DNA from: Verrucomicrobiales bacterium
Lineage (GTDB): Bacteria > Verrucomicrobiota > Verrucomicrobiia > Verrucomicrobiales > DEV007
Length of the DNA stretch: 64,000 bases
Direction of reading: 5' to 3'
Assembly (NCBI GenBank): GCA_029212615.1
Contig: JARGPJ010000003.1
Coordinates: 186,001-250,000, forward strand
A model generated the notes under the pieces. It had not been told where the DNA came from. It searched no databases and saw only the letters and a list, made by a program, of their open reading frames with translations. This document shows positions 43,033 through 53,700 of the stretch, piece after piece (within the stretch, counting starts at the first letter, position 1; the number at the start of each line of letters is the position of its first letter). A program made the position numbers and the translations under genes.

Positions 43033-44280
43033 ATGAACCCGGTTCAATCCAATTCCAACGCGCAAGCACCTCTTCTCCCCATTGTCGCCCCGGGCAGTGA
43101 CGCGCTATCGCCTGCAGAGACCTTTACCCGTCTCGCCGCCGCCGCCAAAAGTGCTCATCTCGAAGCCCCCACCTATCTCATGGACCACGCCGCGTTTCAT
43201 CGCAACGGGTTGATCCTGAAACGTGTCCAGGACAAGACCGGCGCGAGGATTCTTCTCGCTCAGAAAGCCTTTGCCTGTTTCAACCTTTACCCCACGCTTC
43301 GAAACTATCTCGCCGGCACTGCTGCCAGCGGTCTCCACGAAGCCCGACTCGGTGCGGAGGAATTCGGCGGAGAAGTTCACGTTTTCTCACCGGCCTACAC
43401 TCCAGTTGAAATCTCCGGTTTGCTCAAAATCTCAGACCACCTCATTTTCAATTCACTCAGTCAATGGAAACGCTACCGGGAGGAAGTGCTGGCTTCCGAA
43501 CGTCCCGTCTCTCCCGGTCTTCGCATCAATCCGGAATACGCTGAGTCTGTCGCCGAGATTTACAATCCCTGCGCACCCGGCTCCCGCTTCGGCGTCCTTG
43601 CCGAAGCCCTTAACGACGATGATCTGGTCGGCATCGAAGGACTCCATTTTCACACCCTTTGCGAACAGGGCTCAGATGCGCTCGAGCGAACCCTGAAGCA
43701 TGTTGTCGCCAAATTCGATGCGCAACTCAAGCACATGAAGTGGCTCAACATGGGAGGAGGACATCTTATCACCTCAATTGATTATGACGTCGACCACCTC
43801 ATCCGCGTTATCAAAGAGATTCAAATCCGCTACCCGCACCTTCAAATTTACCTGGAGCCGGGTGAAGCCATCTCCACCGGGACCGGCGTCCTCGTCGGTC
43901 ACGTCATCGATCTCGTGAGAAACGGAATGGATGTCGCAGTACTCGATGTGTCGGCGACCGCACACATGCCGGACGTGCTGGAGATGCCCTACCGGGCTGA
44001 CGTCGAAAATGCAGGCATCCCCGGGGAAAAGCCCTTCACCTACCGCCTCGGAGCTCCCACTTGCCTTTCCGGGGACGTTATCGGCGATTACAGCTTTGAC
44101 GCACCGCTTCAAGTCGGTGATCAGATTGTCTTTCACGACATGTCACACTACACCATGGTCAAAAACACGACCTTCAACGGAGTCCGCCTGCCGGACATTT
44201 CGATCCTTCAGGAAGACGGCGACATCGAGACGATTCGCCGCTTCGACTACGAGGACTACAAATGCCGACTGGGAGGTTGA
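43033..44280 (+). CDS. nspC: Carboxynorspermidine decarboxylase
   Basis: A 415-residue PLP-dependent decarboxylase of the alanine-racemase fold (DAP/ornithine decarboxylase group) that releases CO2 from carboxy(nor)spermidine. Features: PTYLMDHAAFHRNGLILKRV, ILLAQKAFACFNLYP (the PLP lysine is in AQKAF), EGLHFHTLCEQGSDALERTL with the metal or PLP histidine region, MGGGHLITSIDYD and LEPGEAISTGTGVLVGHV. The frame extends to 42961, but that part overlaps the stem P3; the ATG at 43033 is taken. It is the second gene of the polyamine pair behind the saccharopine-dehydrogenase-family gene. Confidence 0.9.
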   Translation: MNPVQSNSNAQAPLLPIVAPGSDALSPAETFTRLAAAAKSAHLEAPTYLMDHAAFHRNGLILKRVQDKTGARILLAQKAFACFNLYPTLRNYLAGTAASGLHEARLGAEEFGGEVHVFSPAYTPVEISGLLKISDHLIFNSLSQWKRYREEVLASERPVSPGLRINPEYAESVAEIYNPCAPGSRFGVLAEALNDDDLVGIEGLHFHTLCEQGSDALERTLKHVVAKFDAQLKHMKWLNMGGGHLITSIDYDVDHLIRVIKEIQIRYPHLQIYLEPGEAISTGTGVLVGHVIDLVRNGMDVAVLDVSATAHMPDVLEMPYRADVENAGIPGEKPFTYRLGAPTCLSGDVIGDYSFDAPLQVGDQIVFHDMSHYTMVKNTTFNGVRLPDISILQEDGDIETIRRFDYEDYKCRLGG

Positions 44281-44289
44281 AAACACAAG

Positions 44290-45693
44290 CTAGGCAAAAA
44301 GCCCTTTCACGACCTCACCGTAGACATCGGTGAGGCGAAAATCGCGACCGGCATAACGATAGGTGAGGCGCTCGTGATTCATCCCCATGAGATGCAAAAT
44401 CGTGGCATGGAGATCATGCATGTGGACCTTATCCTTTACCGCGTAGTACCCGAATTCATCAGTCTCTCCGTGTGCGTAGCCTCCTTTGACCCCTCCGCCG
44501 GCCATCCACATCGTAAAGCCCTGCGGGTTGTGGTCACGACCATTGGAACCCTGCACAATCGGTGTCCGACCGAACTCCCCTCCCCAGACGACGAGGGTAT
44601 CTTCAAGCATTCCCCGCTGCTTCAGATCAGCTAGCAGACCTGCAACAGGTTTATCGACGGCCCGTGAATTTCTTTCATGCCCTTTCACCAGATTACCATG
44701 CTGATCCCACACATTGGGGGTAGATACCTGGAGATAACGAACGCCCGACTCAGCAAAACGCCTCGCCAATAAACACTGTCGACCAAACGTATCCGTGGCC
44801 TCCGTGCCAATACCGTAGAGTTCTTTGATATGATCAGGCTCATTTGCCGTATCAATCACATCGGGAGCAGATGTTTGCATTCGATAGGCCATTTCCATCG
44901 ACTGAATCATTCCCTCAACCGGGGCGAACTGCGTTTTCTCAAAGTGTCGACGATTCATTTGCTGAAGAAATTCCAACTTCTTCGCCTGAACCTCTCTCGC
45001 TGATACGGGGGAAAGAAAATCAAAGTTCGCCCCTTCTTCCAGCTTCCCATTGCTACCGATCGTCGTCGCCTGATGCACCGCGGGTAGAAAAGCCGGGCCG
45101 TAGTTTCGGGGGCCGCCATGAGTCGCCGGGGGACTGATACTGACAAACCCGGGGAGATCATGATTCTCGGTCCCGAGTCCGTAGCTCACCCAGGACCCCA
45201 CCGAAGGTCTCACGAAATTATCCGACCCGGTGTGCAGCATGCACACGGCCTGCCCGTGAGACTGGCCCTTGCTCTGCATCGAGCGGATCACACAAAGATC
45301 ATCTGACATCTTTGCGACTTCAGGAAACAATTCGCTCACCCGGAGACCGGATTGCCCGTGCTGTTTAAACTCCCAGGGCGAACCCATCAGCTTCGCCTGC
45401 TTCGTTGCTGACGGGTCCAGATTCTTCGCCGGGGAAAACGGGAGTTGCTGCCCGTCCCTCTTCTGCAACTCAGGCTTGTAATCAAAAGTATCCACATGCG
45501 ACGGACCGCCGTGCATGAAAAGAAAAATGACCCGCTTCGCTCTCGGCGGATGGTGAAACGATAGGTTCCCCTCTGCATTCGCTAACCCTGACAAAGCCAT
45601 TGAACCAAAACCACAGGCAGTCGATTTCAGAAGGTGACGCCGCGTCAGAGGCAAGGCTTCAACGGACTGATGGAGGTTGTTCAATGGGTTCAT
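44290..45693 (-). CDS. DUF1501 protein with Tat signal
   Basis: A 467-residue protein that begins [25 protein letters not shown], a twin-arginine export signal. The DUF1501 body shows [39 protein letters not shown] and [26 protein letters not shown], a sulfatase-like alkaline-phosphatase fold lacking the formylglycine motif. The start is at the ATG at 45693, one base after the stop of the DUF1549/DUF1553 gene, so the pair is translationally coupled. Such pairs are abundant in Planctomycetes and Verrucomicrobia; their activity is not established. It is convergent with nspC, ten bases away. Confidence 0.88.
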   Translation of the reverse strand: MNPLNNLHQSVEALPLTRRHLLKSTACGFGSMALSGLANAEGNLSFHHPPRAKRVIFLFMHGGPSHVDTFDYKPELQKRDGQQLPFSPAKNLDPSATKQAKLMGSPWEFKQHGQSGLRVSELFPEVAKMSDDLCVIRSMQSKGQSHGQAVCMLHTGSDNFVRPSVGSWVSYGLGTENHDLPGFVSISPPATHGGPRNYGPAFLPAVHQATTIGSNGKLEEGANFDFLSPVSAREVQAKKLEFLQQMNRRHFEKTQFAPVEGMIQSMEMAYRMQTSAPDVIDTANEPDHIKELYGIGTEATDTFGRQCLLARRFAESGVRYLQVSTPNVWDQHGNLVKGHERNSRAVDKPVAGLLADLKQRGMLEDTLVVWGGEFGRTPIVQGSNGRDHNPQGFTMWMAGGGVKGGYAHGETDEFGYYAVKDKVHMHDLHATILHLMGMNHERLTYRYAGRDFRLTDVYGEVVKGLFA

Positions 45694-45694
45694 C

Positions 45695-48562
45695 TCAATC
45701 GAGGTAAAGGTATTCGGTCGACGCCAGCATGAGGTGGGCGAGATGCCCGAGAGCGGCCTCAACCGCAGCATCATCTTCTGATCCCGAACTCAACTCGGAA
45801 ACGAGTCCGAGAGCGGCCTGAGACTCAAGAGGGTCAGGTGCCCGACTTAAGAGGGTTTGATAGAGCCAATCGATCTCGTCCCCCACCACAGTGGACTCCT
45901 CCATGGCAAGCTTCGCAAGGACGGCGGCATGCTTATGCATGAACTCGCTGTTAAGAAGATAAAGGGCCTGTGTCGGCACTGTCGTTTGCGCTCGTTTTCC
46001 TGAAACCATATCCGGATTCGCTGCGTCAAACACGGCGAGTTCCGGAATGGGATTGTTCCGCGCGACAGGAAGGTAGACCGTCCGTTTCCTTTCTTTGGCA
46101 AAAGAGATCGGCTTGTCGAGGTCGTCACCGAATTGATTTGCGGTGTCATGCCCCGGGTCGGCGTCAAGTCGGCCTGACAAATACAAAACACCATCCCGGA
46201 TTTCCTCAGCGGTGAGCCGCCGGTGATTCTGGCGTCCGAACCACTTGTTCGCCGGATCGGCGAGCCGCCCCGCTTCGCAATCACTGGAAAGCTGATAGCA
46301 GCGGCTTAAGACTAACTCCCGCACGAGTCTCTTGATTGATCCCCCGCTCTCACGAAATGAAGCAGCCAGATAATCGAGCAACTCCGGATGACTGGGGCCG
46401 GATCCAAGGCGACCGAAATTGTCAACGCTCTCGACAATGCCCCGCCCGAAGAGGTGATGCCAAATGCGATTCACCATTACCCGGTCCAAAAGGGCATTGT
46501 CCTCACTCACGATCCATTCCGCGAGTTGAAGACGACCACTTTCACCTTCTTCCAACACCGGCGGGGCGGCGGCGTGTAGAACTTTGAGAAAATTCCGGGG
46601 AATTTCCGGGCCCAGCTGTGACACTTCCCCGCGGACACGGAGATGTATGTCACCGGAAGCTTCATCGTCCCGGGGAGCCATCGCGACCGGTCTGTCTTTC
46701 AGTCCCTTGATCAAAGAACTGAGCTCTCTTTTCAATTCTTTCTCACTCATGCGGAAAAGAGGATCCAGGGCCCCGCCCTCCTCCGCCGCGACCGCAGCAA
46801 GCGCTTCGGCTTCACGATCAATGTCAGGAACGGCAATGAACTGAACCGCATCCACGATAAGGTATCCTTGATCACCGCCAAGAGACGCAATCGTCACTTC
46901 GCAATCGCCGCCTTTCTCAAAATAATATCGACCGACCGGTTCAAAAAGCCCTCCCACCGACGGGGCCATCGTTTCATTCAGAATCAACTCATACTGCCCG
47001 TCACGGGCAACAATCGAAACCGCAACTTTCCCGGACCGGTTGGCCTGAGCATTGTAGGCAACCCTGACCTCATATTCACCGGACACAGGCAGATTCCCCC
47101 TGAAAATGGCTTTGTTAGTCCCCTTCCCCTTTTTATCGTCGTGAATGTATCCGGGACCAAAACGATTTGGGGAAAATTTACTTTCGGTCCATTCCCCTAT
47201 CCGTTCAGCATCCGTGTCATCGTAAATCACCCCGGAAAACGGCAGTTCGTTTTCTTTCGTGCCGCCACCTGTTTTATTCTCAAACTGCTTCTCAACGGTG
47301 AGGCGCATCGCCAGCTCAAGGCGCTCGATTTTCCGGGTCGTTTCCGCTTCAATCTCTCCGCCCACCGGGAGAGGGCGTTCGATCCAGCTTGCGACATTAA
47401 CGCACCCGTTTCGCGTTCCCGTCACGACCCCGGTGGAGCGGAAGATTCCCGCCATGGCGTAGTAGTCCTCCTGAGAAACCGGGTCAAATTTATGATCATG
47501 ACAGCGGGCACATCCGATCGTGAGCCCGAGGAAAGCGCGTCCAACAGTGTCGAGTTGCTCATCGGCGGTATCGAGCCGGAGCTTCTCTTTGTCACGCTCC
47601 GTCAGCATCTTCGGACCGAGGGTGAGGAACGTAGAGGCAATGAGCCCCCGCGCTTTCTCTTCGTTACTATCGGCAGGTAACAGATCACCGGCGAGCTGAG
47701 CCTTCACGAAATCGTAATAGGATTCGTCATGATTGATCGCATCAATGACCCAGTTCCGGTACCGCCATGCCTGGTAGAAGGTGTAATTCCGGTCTCCTCC
47801 GTTTGAATCAGCATAGCGGGCCACATCGAGCCAGTGACGCCCCCACTTCTCACCGAAGGCAGGACGCGAGAGCAGCTCATCGACGATCGCTACAAAAGCC
47901 TCAGGTGATTGATCTTTCCGGAACTGTTCCACTTCCCGGCGCGTCGGAGGCAACCCGGTCAGATCGAAATGCAGTCGCCGGAGCAGCGAAGTTTTCGGGG
48001 CATCGGGTGCCGGCCGCAACCCCATCGAGTCAAGTCCGGCCTCAATGAAACTGTCCACCGCGGTGCGAGCCCAGTGCGAGTCACCTGAAGCAGGCACCTC
48101 AACGGGTTCAAGGGGGCGGTAAGCCCACTCCCTGCGTGCCGCATCATAATCAATCGCCTCTTTTCTGAGAGCTCCGGCAAGTCGGCTATCACGGGGGTCC
48201 GGGGCCCCTATCGCGATCCATTTTTCGAGAACCTCAATTTCCTCCTTCGAGAGACGGGTCTTGGGAGGCATCTGTAGAGAGGGCTCGAGGTAGCGAACTG
48301 TTTCGATCAGAAGACTGCCCTCGACATCACCCGGAATCACGGAAGGACCGGAGTCACCTCCCTGCTCCCAACCTTCGCGACGGTCCAGCCAAAGCCCGCC
48401 TTTTTGCTTTCCCGCCTCTTCCGAATGACACTCGTAGCAATGTGAGACAAGCACGGGACGAACCTCCTTCTCAAAGAAAGCAAAGTCCTCTGTCGCGGCG
48501 GCGGAGAGAAGGAGACTGCAGCTCACAAACGATGTAGCTGCGATGCGGGGGAAAGCGGACAT
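45695..48562 (-). CDS. PSCyt1/DUF1549/DUF1553 protein with an inserted golvesin-like domain
   Basis: A 955-residue exported protein (signal peptide to about residue 22). Near the start it has a cytochrome-c motif CYECH (Cys42, Cys45, His46) and the planctomycete stretch [11 protein letters not shown]...[13 protein letters not shown]. The DUF1549 region carries [15 protein letters not shown] and [23 protein letters not shown]1553 near the C-terminus has [19 protein letters not shown] and [21 protein letters not shown]. Residues about 440-580 form an extra beta-sandwich like a golvesin C-terminal carbohydrate-binding-type module ([15 protein letters not shown] to [11 protein letters not shown]). 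It is coupled to the DUF1501 gene and divergent from an ECF sigma gene. Probably periplasmic or cell-surface. Confidence 0.9.
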   Translation of the reverse strand: MSAFPRIAATSFVSCSLLLSAAATEDFAFFEKEVRPVLVSHCYECHSEEAGKQKGGLWLDRREGWEQGGDSGPSVIPGDVEGSLLIETVRYLEPSLQMPPKTRLSKEEIEVLEKWIAIGAPDPRDSRLAGALRKEAIDYDAARREWAYRPLEPVEVPASGDSHWARTAVDSFIEAGLDSMGLRPAPDAPKTSLLRRLHFDLTGLPPTRREVEQFRKDQSPEAFVAIVDELLSRPAFGEKWGRHWLDVARYADSNGGDRNYTFYQAWRYRNWVIDAINHDESYYDFVKAQLAGDLLPADSNEEKARGLIASTFLTLGPKMLTERDKEKLRLDTADEQLDTVGRAFLGLTIGCARCHDHKFDPVSQEDYYAMAGIFRSTGVVTGTRNGCVNVASWIERPLPVGGEIEAETTRKIERLELAMRLTVEKQFENKTGGGTKENELPFSGVIYDDTDAERIGEWTESKFSPNRFGPGYIHDDKKGKGTNKAIFRGNLPVSGEYEVRVAYNAQANRSGKVAVSIVARDGQYELILNETMAPSVGGLFEPVGRYYFEKGGDCEVTIASLGGDQGYLIVDAVQFIAVPDIDREAEALAAVAAEEGGALDPLFRMSEKELKRELSSLIKGLKDRPVAMAPRDDEASGDIHLRVRGEVSQLGPEIPRNFLKVLHAAAPPVLEEGESGRLQLAEWIVSEDNALLDRVMVNRIWHHLFGRGIVESVDNFGRLGSGPSHPELLDYLAASFRESGGSIKRLVRELVLSRCYQLSSDCEAGRLADPANKWFGRQNHRRLTAEEIRDGVLYLSGRLDADPGHDTANQFGDDLDKPISFAKERKRTVYLPVARNNPIPELAVFDAANPDMVSGKRAQTTVPTQALYLLNSEFMHKHAAVLAKLAMEESTVVGDEIDWLYQTLLSRAPDPLESQAALGLVSELSSGSEDDAAVEAALGHLAHLMLASTEYLYLD

Positions 48563-48565
48563 TCT

Positions 48566-48689
48566 ACCTGAATAAGGTCAACGTGAGCGAGATTGGACAA
48601 TCAGGTTAGTACGCAATAGAGCCATACTCTACGCATCCCCCCTGAACGAAAGAGGTGTCCAATCACCTGAAATTCTGCCTTATTCAGGT
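48566..48689. promoter_or_regulatory. Exact 12-bp inverted repeat at both ends of the divergent sigma/PSCyt1 region
   Basis: ACCTGAATAAGG at 48566-48577 is inverted exactly as CCTTATTCAGGT at 48678-48689. Each copy sits directly upstream of a start codon: 4 bp from the PSCyt1 ATG (minus strand) and 8 bp from the sigma factor ATG (plus strand). The AGGT part is placed to serve as the Shine-Dalgarno of both. The promoters of both genes must lie in the 100 bp between. This suggests a shared 5' leader, a common binding site, or an element with terminal inverted repeats. Confidence 0.55.
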
Positions 48690-48697
48690 GAACCCTC

Positions 48698-49240
48698 ATG
48701 GCTGATTCCAATGACAATGAACGCACCGAAGCCTTTCTCCGGCTTCTCAGTGAGCACGAAAGAAAGCTCGGCATCTACGTGACCGGCCTCATTGCCTGCC
48801 CCCAGGATTCACAGGATATACTGCAGGAAGGCAAAATCGTGATGTGGAGACAGTTCGAGAACTTCGAGCTGGGAACCAATTTTGCAGCCTGGGCAAGGAA
48901 GATTCTCTTTTATCAAATCCTCGCCTATCGCCGACGCTCCAAACGGGACCACGCCGAGACCCTCAGCGATCGGATGCTCGAAATGCTGAGCGAAGAATCT
49001 GAATCGGCGATTCGAGAGCAACGGTGGGAGAAACGCGAGGAGGCCCTTGTTCAGTGTGTCACGAAGCTCAGCGAAGAGCATCGCGAGATTCTTCAGATGC
49101 GTTATCGGGATGAATCTTCTATTGAACGGATTTCACACCGAACTGAACGAACCGAGGGAGCTGTGTATCGCCTTCTCAGCCGATTGCGTAAGAACCTCTA
49201 CCAGTGCGTGGAAAAGAAAATCCAAAGTGCCAGTGCCTGA
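48698..49240 (+). CDS. ECF-type sigma-70 factor (PVC group)
   Basis: A 180-residue sigma factor. Region 2 covers residues 10-85 (SQDILQEGKIVMWRQFENFELGTNFAAWARKI), and region 4 covers residues 120-172 (LSEEHREILQMRYRDESSIERIS and TEGAVYRLLSRLRKNLYQ). It resembles the sigma subfamily common in Rhodopirellula and Verrucomicrobia. It is followed after 9 bp by a FecR-like gene, which should encode its membrane regulator, and is divergent from the PSCyt1-DUF1501 pair that is its most likely target. AGGTGA lies eight bases before the ATG, in the inverted repeat. Confidence 0.9.
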   Translation: MADSNDNERTEAFLRLLSEHERKLGIYVTGLIACPQDSQDILQEGKIVMWRQFENFELGTNFAAWARKILFYQILAYRRRSKRDHAETLSDRMLEMLSEESESAIREQRWEKREEALVQCVTKLSEEHREILQMRYRDESSIERISHRTERTEGAVYRLLSRLRKNLYQCVEKKIQSASA

Positions 49241-49249
49241 CTTTTTATC

Positions 49250-50659
49250 ATGAACGAAACGGACCGTGACGAACTGCTCGAATTAGCAAATTCCTACCTC
49301 GAACAGTCACTCTCAGCGGAGGAGGCGGCGAGGCTGGAATCCATTCTCGAAAGCAATGAAGAGGCGCGTCGCTGCTTCGTCGATTTCACCCACGACCACG
49401 CCGCCCTGCATTGGGAGCAGATTTCTTCGGCCGCAGACGAGATCGAAGAACTTTCTGATTATCGCCCGCGACGCCTTCCAACCATGTGGCAGACACTTGC
49501 GGCTGCCGCGGTGATTTCCCTGCTCGCTCTCGCGCTGGTGAAACCGCAGCCGAAGTCGGAAGACTTCGCGACGATGACACGAACCGCTGCCGCCCGCTGG
49601 GAAAGCGGTCCCCTCCCCACGATGAACGGCGCCCGCCTTGGTGCCGGCACGCTGAAACTTGTCCGTGGTCTTGCCACGATTCAGTTCGACTCCGGTGCCG
49701 AAGTGGTGTTGGAAGCGCCGGCGGAACTGGAACTCGTCGACGCCATGAATTGCGTGCTCACCCGGGGTACCGCAGTCGCCGAAGTGAGCGAAGGTGCTGA
49801 AGGGTTCATGATCAAAACCCCAACCGCAAATGTCATCGACCATGGCACCCGGTTCGCCGTCAACGTAAACCCGTCCACCGGCGGAACACAGACACAGGTT
49901 TTTGACGGCCTCGTCGAAGTTGAACTTCCGGCGACAGGTGAGAGCATCGAACTTCATCGCGGGCAGCGTAACTTTGTCGCAGGGCAGGAACTTGGCGATG
50001 CCAGCGAAGGCCTCGAGGAAGCGACCTGGGCGCCCTCCTCACTGCCCCGCCACCGCAAGGGCAACTGGGTGGAAATCACCACGGCTGATCCGGGAGGCGA
50101 TGACGGATACGTTTGGGGAGGAGAGCCCAACAATCATGTGTCCGATGAATTGTTACTCTTAAAACACAGTCAGGACCGGAAGGGGCCACACCGGAAATCC
50201 TACCTGAAGTTCAATCTTGGACCGATCGAAAGCGGAGCGATTAAGAGCGCCGAGCTGAACCTGCGCTTTACGCCAACCGGCTGGGGACTCGCCTCCCACG
50301 TGGACGATTCGAGGTTTAACGTTTTCGGGCTCACTGCTGACAACCTTGATAACTGGACCCACAACACGCTGAAATGGGAGAATGCCCCTGCCAACGACAC
50401 CAATACCGGCACCACCCTTCAAAAAGAGGCCGCGACGCTTCTCGGCTCTTTTCAAATCCCTCAGGGGCTGCAATCCGGCACCTTCGGAATCCGTGGGGAA
50501 AAACTCGTCAACTTTCTGAATCAGGATGAAAATCGCAGCGCCACCATCGTCATTGTCCGGGAAACCATCGAAAACAGCAGTGGCGGTCTCGTGCATGCTT
50601 TTGCCAGTGCAAGACACCCCAACCTTCCGGCGCCGACACTGACGCTCCAGGTAAAGTAG
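49250..50659 (+). CDS. FecR-domain membrane protein with C-terminal DNRLRE module
   Basis: A 469-residue single-pass protein. The cytoplasmic N-terminus (ELANSYLEQSLSAEEAARLE) looks like the anti-sigma/regulator part. A membrane helix lies at residues 79-98. The periplasmic FecR domain covers about 120-245 (GAEVVLEAPAELELVD, GFMIKTPTANVIDHGTRFAV, ESIELHRGQ). From about residue 280 to the end there is a DNRLRE-like beta module (HRKSYLKFNLGPIESGAIKSAEL, then NWTHNTLKWENAPA). It follows the ECF sigma gene by 9 bp and should transmit an extracellular signal to it. The DNRLRE part, usual in surface or glycan-binding proteins, might be the sensor. Confidence 0.87.
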   Translation: MNETDRDELLELANSYLEQSLSAEEAARLESILESNEEARRCFVDFTHDHAALHWEQISSAADEIEELSDYRPRRLPTMWQTLAAAAVISLLALALVKPQPKSEDFATMTRTAAARWESGPLPTMNGARLGAGTLKLVRGLATIQFDSGAEVVLEAPAELELVDAMNCVLTRGTAVAEVSEGAEGFMIKTPTANVIDHGTRFAVNVNPSTGGTQTQVFDGLVEVELPATGESIELHRGQRNFVAGQELGDASEGLEEATWAPSSLPRHRKGNWVEITTADPGGDDGYVWGGEPNNHVSDELLLLKHSQDRKGPHRKSYLKFNLGPIESGAIKSAELNLRFTPTGWGLASHVDDSRFNVFGLTADNLDNWTHNTLKWENAPANDTNTGTTLQKEAATLLGSFQIPQGLQSGTFGIRGEKLVNFLNQDENRSATIVIVRETIENSSGGLVHAFASARHPNLPAPTLTLQVK

Positions 50660-50668
50660 GCTCATCAC

Positions 50669-50705
50669 ATTCCGCAAGCGCGGCTCATCGCCGCGGCAGC
50701 GGAAT
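50669..50705. terminator. Stem-loop between convergent FecR and CxxCH genes
   Basis: ATTCCGC (50669-50675) pairs with GCGGAAT (50699-50705), and inside it CGCGGC (50679-50684) pairs with GCCGCG (50690-50695) around a TCATC loop. It spans the 46-bp gap between the two convergent genes and touches the stop codon of the minus-strand gene. The plus-strand side has only a weak T run, so a bidirectional terminator is likely but not certain. Confidence 0.45.
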
Positions 50706-53700
50706 CAACCTTTCTTCGAAGCAAGGAAGGTCACGAGATCGGCAAACTCTTCGAGAGAAAGTGCATTCGCGAGGCCGGGAGGCATCATTGAGGTGGGAAG
50801 GTGCTCTTCATGCTCCACGTCAGCAGTCTTCAAGGTCGTGACCTGTCCGGCCATGTCACGCAGGGTCATTTTGTCGACGTCGCTTTCGGTGACAAATCCC
50901 AGGTGAACGGAGCCATCTTTCATCTTCACCTGAGCCGTTTGGAACCCCTGGGAGATGGTGTCATTCGGACGCAGGATAGCGGTGGCAATCTGCTCCCGAT
51001 TCATGATCGAACCAATCTGCCCCATATAAGGCCCGAGAGCGACACCTCCATTCGTAAGCGCATGACAGGCGACACAGCCCTGCTGTGTGAAGAGGGCTTC
51101 CCCCCGGGCTCCATCTCCTTTAATTTTATCGAGGGACAAGATAACATCCTCGATCGGGGTCGATCCCACGGCACCTTTCTTCGAACGAATTTTGGCAAGG
51201 TCCACGGTCGGGGCTGCTTCGAGGGACTCCTCTTCGATGAGGGTTCCCAACTCTTCAATCCCCATTCTCATGCGATCATTCAATGACGCGAGAAATTCGG
51301 CTTTCGCTTCATCGCCTCCTTCGAGCTCCCGGTTCAGGGCTGCGGCAATCTTTGCGGAAGCATCCCAAGCAACCGGTTTGTAATAAGGCCCGCGGGTATC
51401 AGGACGGGTCGTCCACCACCAACTGCCGTCATAGGGGGCCTCCTCCTGATAGAGACGGGCCAATGTCGTGAGAATCTTTTCACGCGCCTCCCCTTGAGCG
51501 TCATCGAGCTTCTCTAACAAACCTTCCACGGCAGCATCAGAATGCAGGTATGACAAAGCCCATAGAGCCAGATCTTCGCTGGAGGTACCCACCGCATTGA
51601 GAGCGCTCTCAACATCCCCGATGCGAATTAGAGCGCGTGCAGAGAGATGAGGAACGATCACCTCTGAGTTCGGGGTGGAGTGTCGAGGCGTGGCAGTCAC
51701 CCCGTCGACTTCAGCATCAGGTGAAACAGTCGAGACGTAGAAATCGATCGAGCCTTCCCGGGGACAGGAATCTGCCTTCATTGCCTCGGTCTCAAAATTC
51801 ACCGCGTTGTCGGGCACCTCATAAACAATCGTCGCCGGTGCATTCATCGTAACAACCGAGTCGGCCGACTTCGTTGCCTTTTTTGAAAGAGCGGAACCGT
51901 CCGGGTTCTGATTCACAAAGACGTCCCCGGAAACCGGCTTCAATGAACTGAGGCTGAGACTGCTGCCATCGGCCAGAGCAAAGCGGCCGTCAATGAGGGC
52001 GAGCTGAGAGGCTTCCTCGACGAGGTTCGTTTCAGCCAGATTAAGGTAAAGCTTTTCCCCGGGCTCCACGACAAGCTTTGAGACGATCCGGCGTCCCCCC
52101 TTGACGGTGTTGAGCTGAGTGGCAACGGCTTTGGTCTGCCGGGCAGGCTTTTGATACTGGACGGCAAGGAGTGCTTCAGATGCCTCTTTATTCTCAAGGC
52201 GCCCCAGAGCAATCGCTGCGGCCGCTTTTTCACGGGGGGAACCTTCATGCAAGGCTTTCACAAACGGCTCAAGACTGAGGTCGGCGCCTTCTAACCGGGA
52301 AAGACGATCCGTCGCCGCCCGGAGTGCAAACTCACGAAGATCACCTTCACCTGCCGCCAGAATAACAGCTGGATCATTCTCTATCTGGGCAAAGGTATAA
52401 AGAGCGGCAACACGGGATTCCAGGGGAACCGACTCGTCACCTGAGAGCGTCTGCAAAGCACTCAATGCCGAGGCTGAATCATCACGCGAAAGCAATTCCT
52501 GCTGAGCGTAAAGGCGAGTCTTGTCACTCGGCGCTCGAAGCAGGGCAACAAGCGCTTCGAGATCTGCCCCGGCAAAATCCGGAGCCGCCTCAAAGGTCCA
52601 GTCTTTCGGGACAACCCGAACGACATACCCCTTCGTCTCATCGCCTTTAAAACCGGCACCATCCCAGGCACTGAGAAACATCTGACCGCTCGGGTCCACA
52701 TCAAGATCGGTAATCTGGGAGATGAAAACGAAATCTTCCTGCTTCTGCTGAAACGTTGCTCCATCGACCTCAAGGCGGTGAAGGTAGACCGCCTTCCGTC
52801 CCCAGTCAGCCATGAGAGGCTGCTTGTTGTAATGATCAGGCCAGGTCGCTTCATCCAGGAACAGGGCACCGACACCGGAGCCACCACCCAGATCTTCAAG
52901 AGCCGGAATAATCTCCTCTGCAAAATTCACGAAGAGCCTTGGATAACCGTATTCACCCGATTGAATGTGATGATTGAAGCGAACATTCCACCCTCCTCCG
53001 TCATTCGTATTTCCCCGGGTGAAAATGTTCATGAAGGGGTCAATCGCGACATCATAGATGTTCCGCATCCCGGTCGTGTAAAGTTCCATCTCAGTGCCGT
53101 CAGGTCGCACCCGGACGATGCCACCACCGAGCAATGTCAGCTTTTTGCCGTCACTTCCGATTGCATCGGCGAATCCGAAATCTCCGACCGCAACATAGAT
53201 CCATCCATCGATGCCCAGCTGAATACCATTAGTCGAGTGATCCGTTCCCCGATTGTTAATAGCAGTTCCCGAACAGATATGTTCGACGAGCTTTCTGGCA
53301 GGACCGTCAGCAACGCCGTCCCGGTCTGCATCAGTGAGCACCACCAGATCCATTCCGGTCGAAGCACCCGCCTCATCGTAGGCCGTGTGAAGCACGAAGA
53401 GTTGATCCCCCACCGCAATCAATCCTCGCGGATTGTCGATCGGGGCGAAGAGGGTGTGCTCGTCAGCAACACCGTCCTTGTTGGTATCCACGAGGCGAAT
53501 GATGCGCCCTTTTCCGGTTCCTTTCCCCAGCGAACCGTTCAAATCAATCCCTGCATAGACACTGCCGTCTTCGGCGGCGCACAGACAAGCAGGACTGGGA
53601 GTGAGTTCAGGTCCTGCGAAATGAGTGAGGACAAGATCATCCGGCACGCTGTCCGCGTAGAGCGCATGAGCAGAAAACAAAGAGAGGGCCAGGAAAGTGA

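Noticed and set aside
44290..45693. Calling the DUF1501 protein an active sulfatase
   Set aside because: It shares the alkaline-phosphatase-like fold but has no formylglycine (CxPSR-type) motif.
46643..47680. 345-residue open frame antisense to the PSCyt1 gene
   Set aside because: The minus-strand protein has clear DUF1549/DUF1553 and golvesin-like motifs; the plus frame is a codon-bias shadow.
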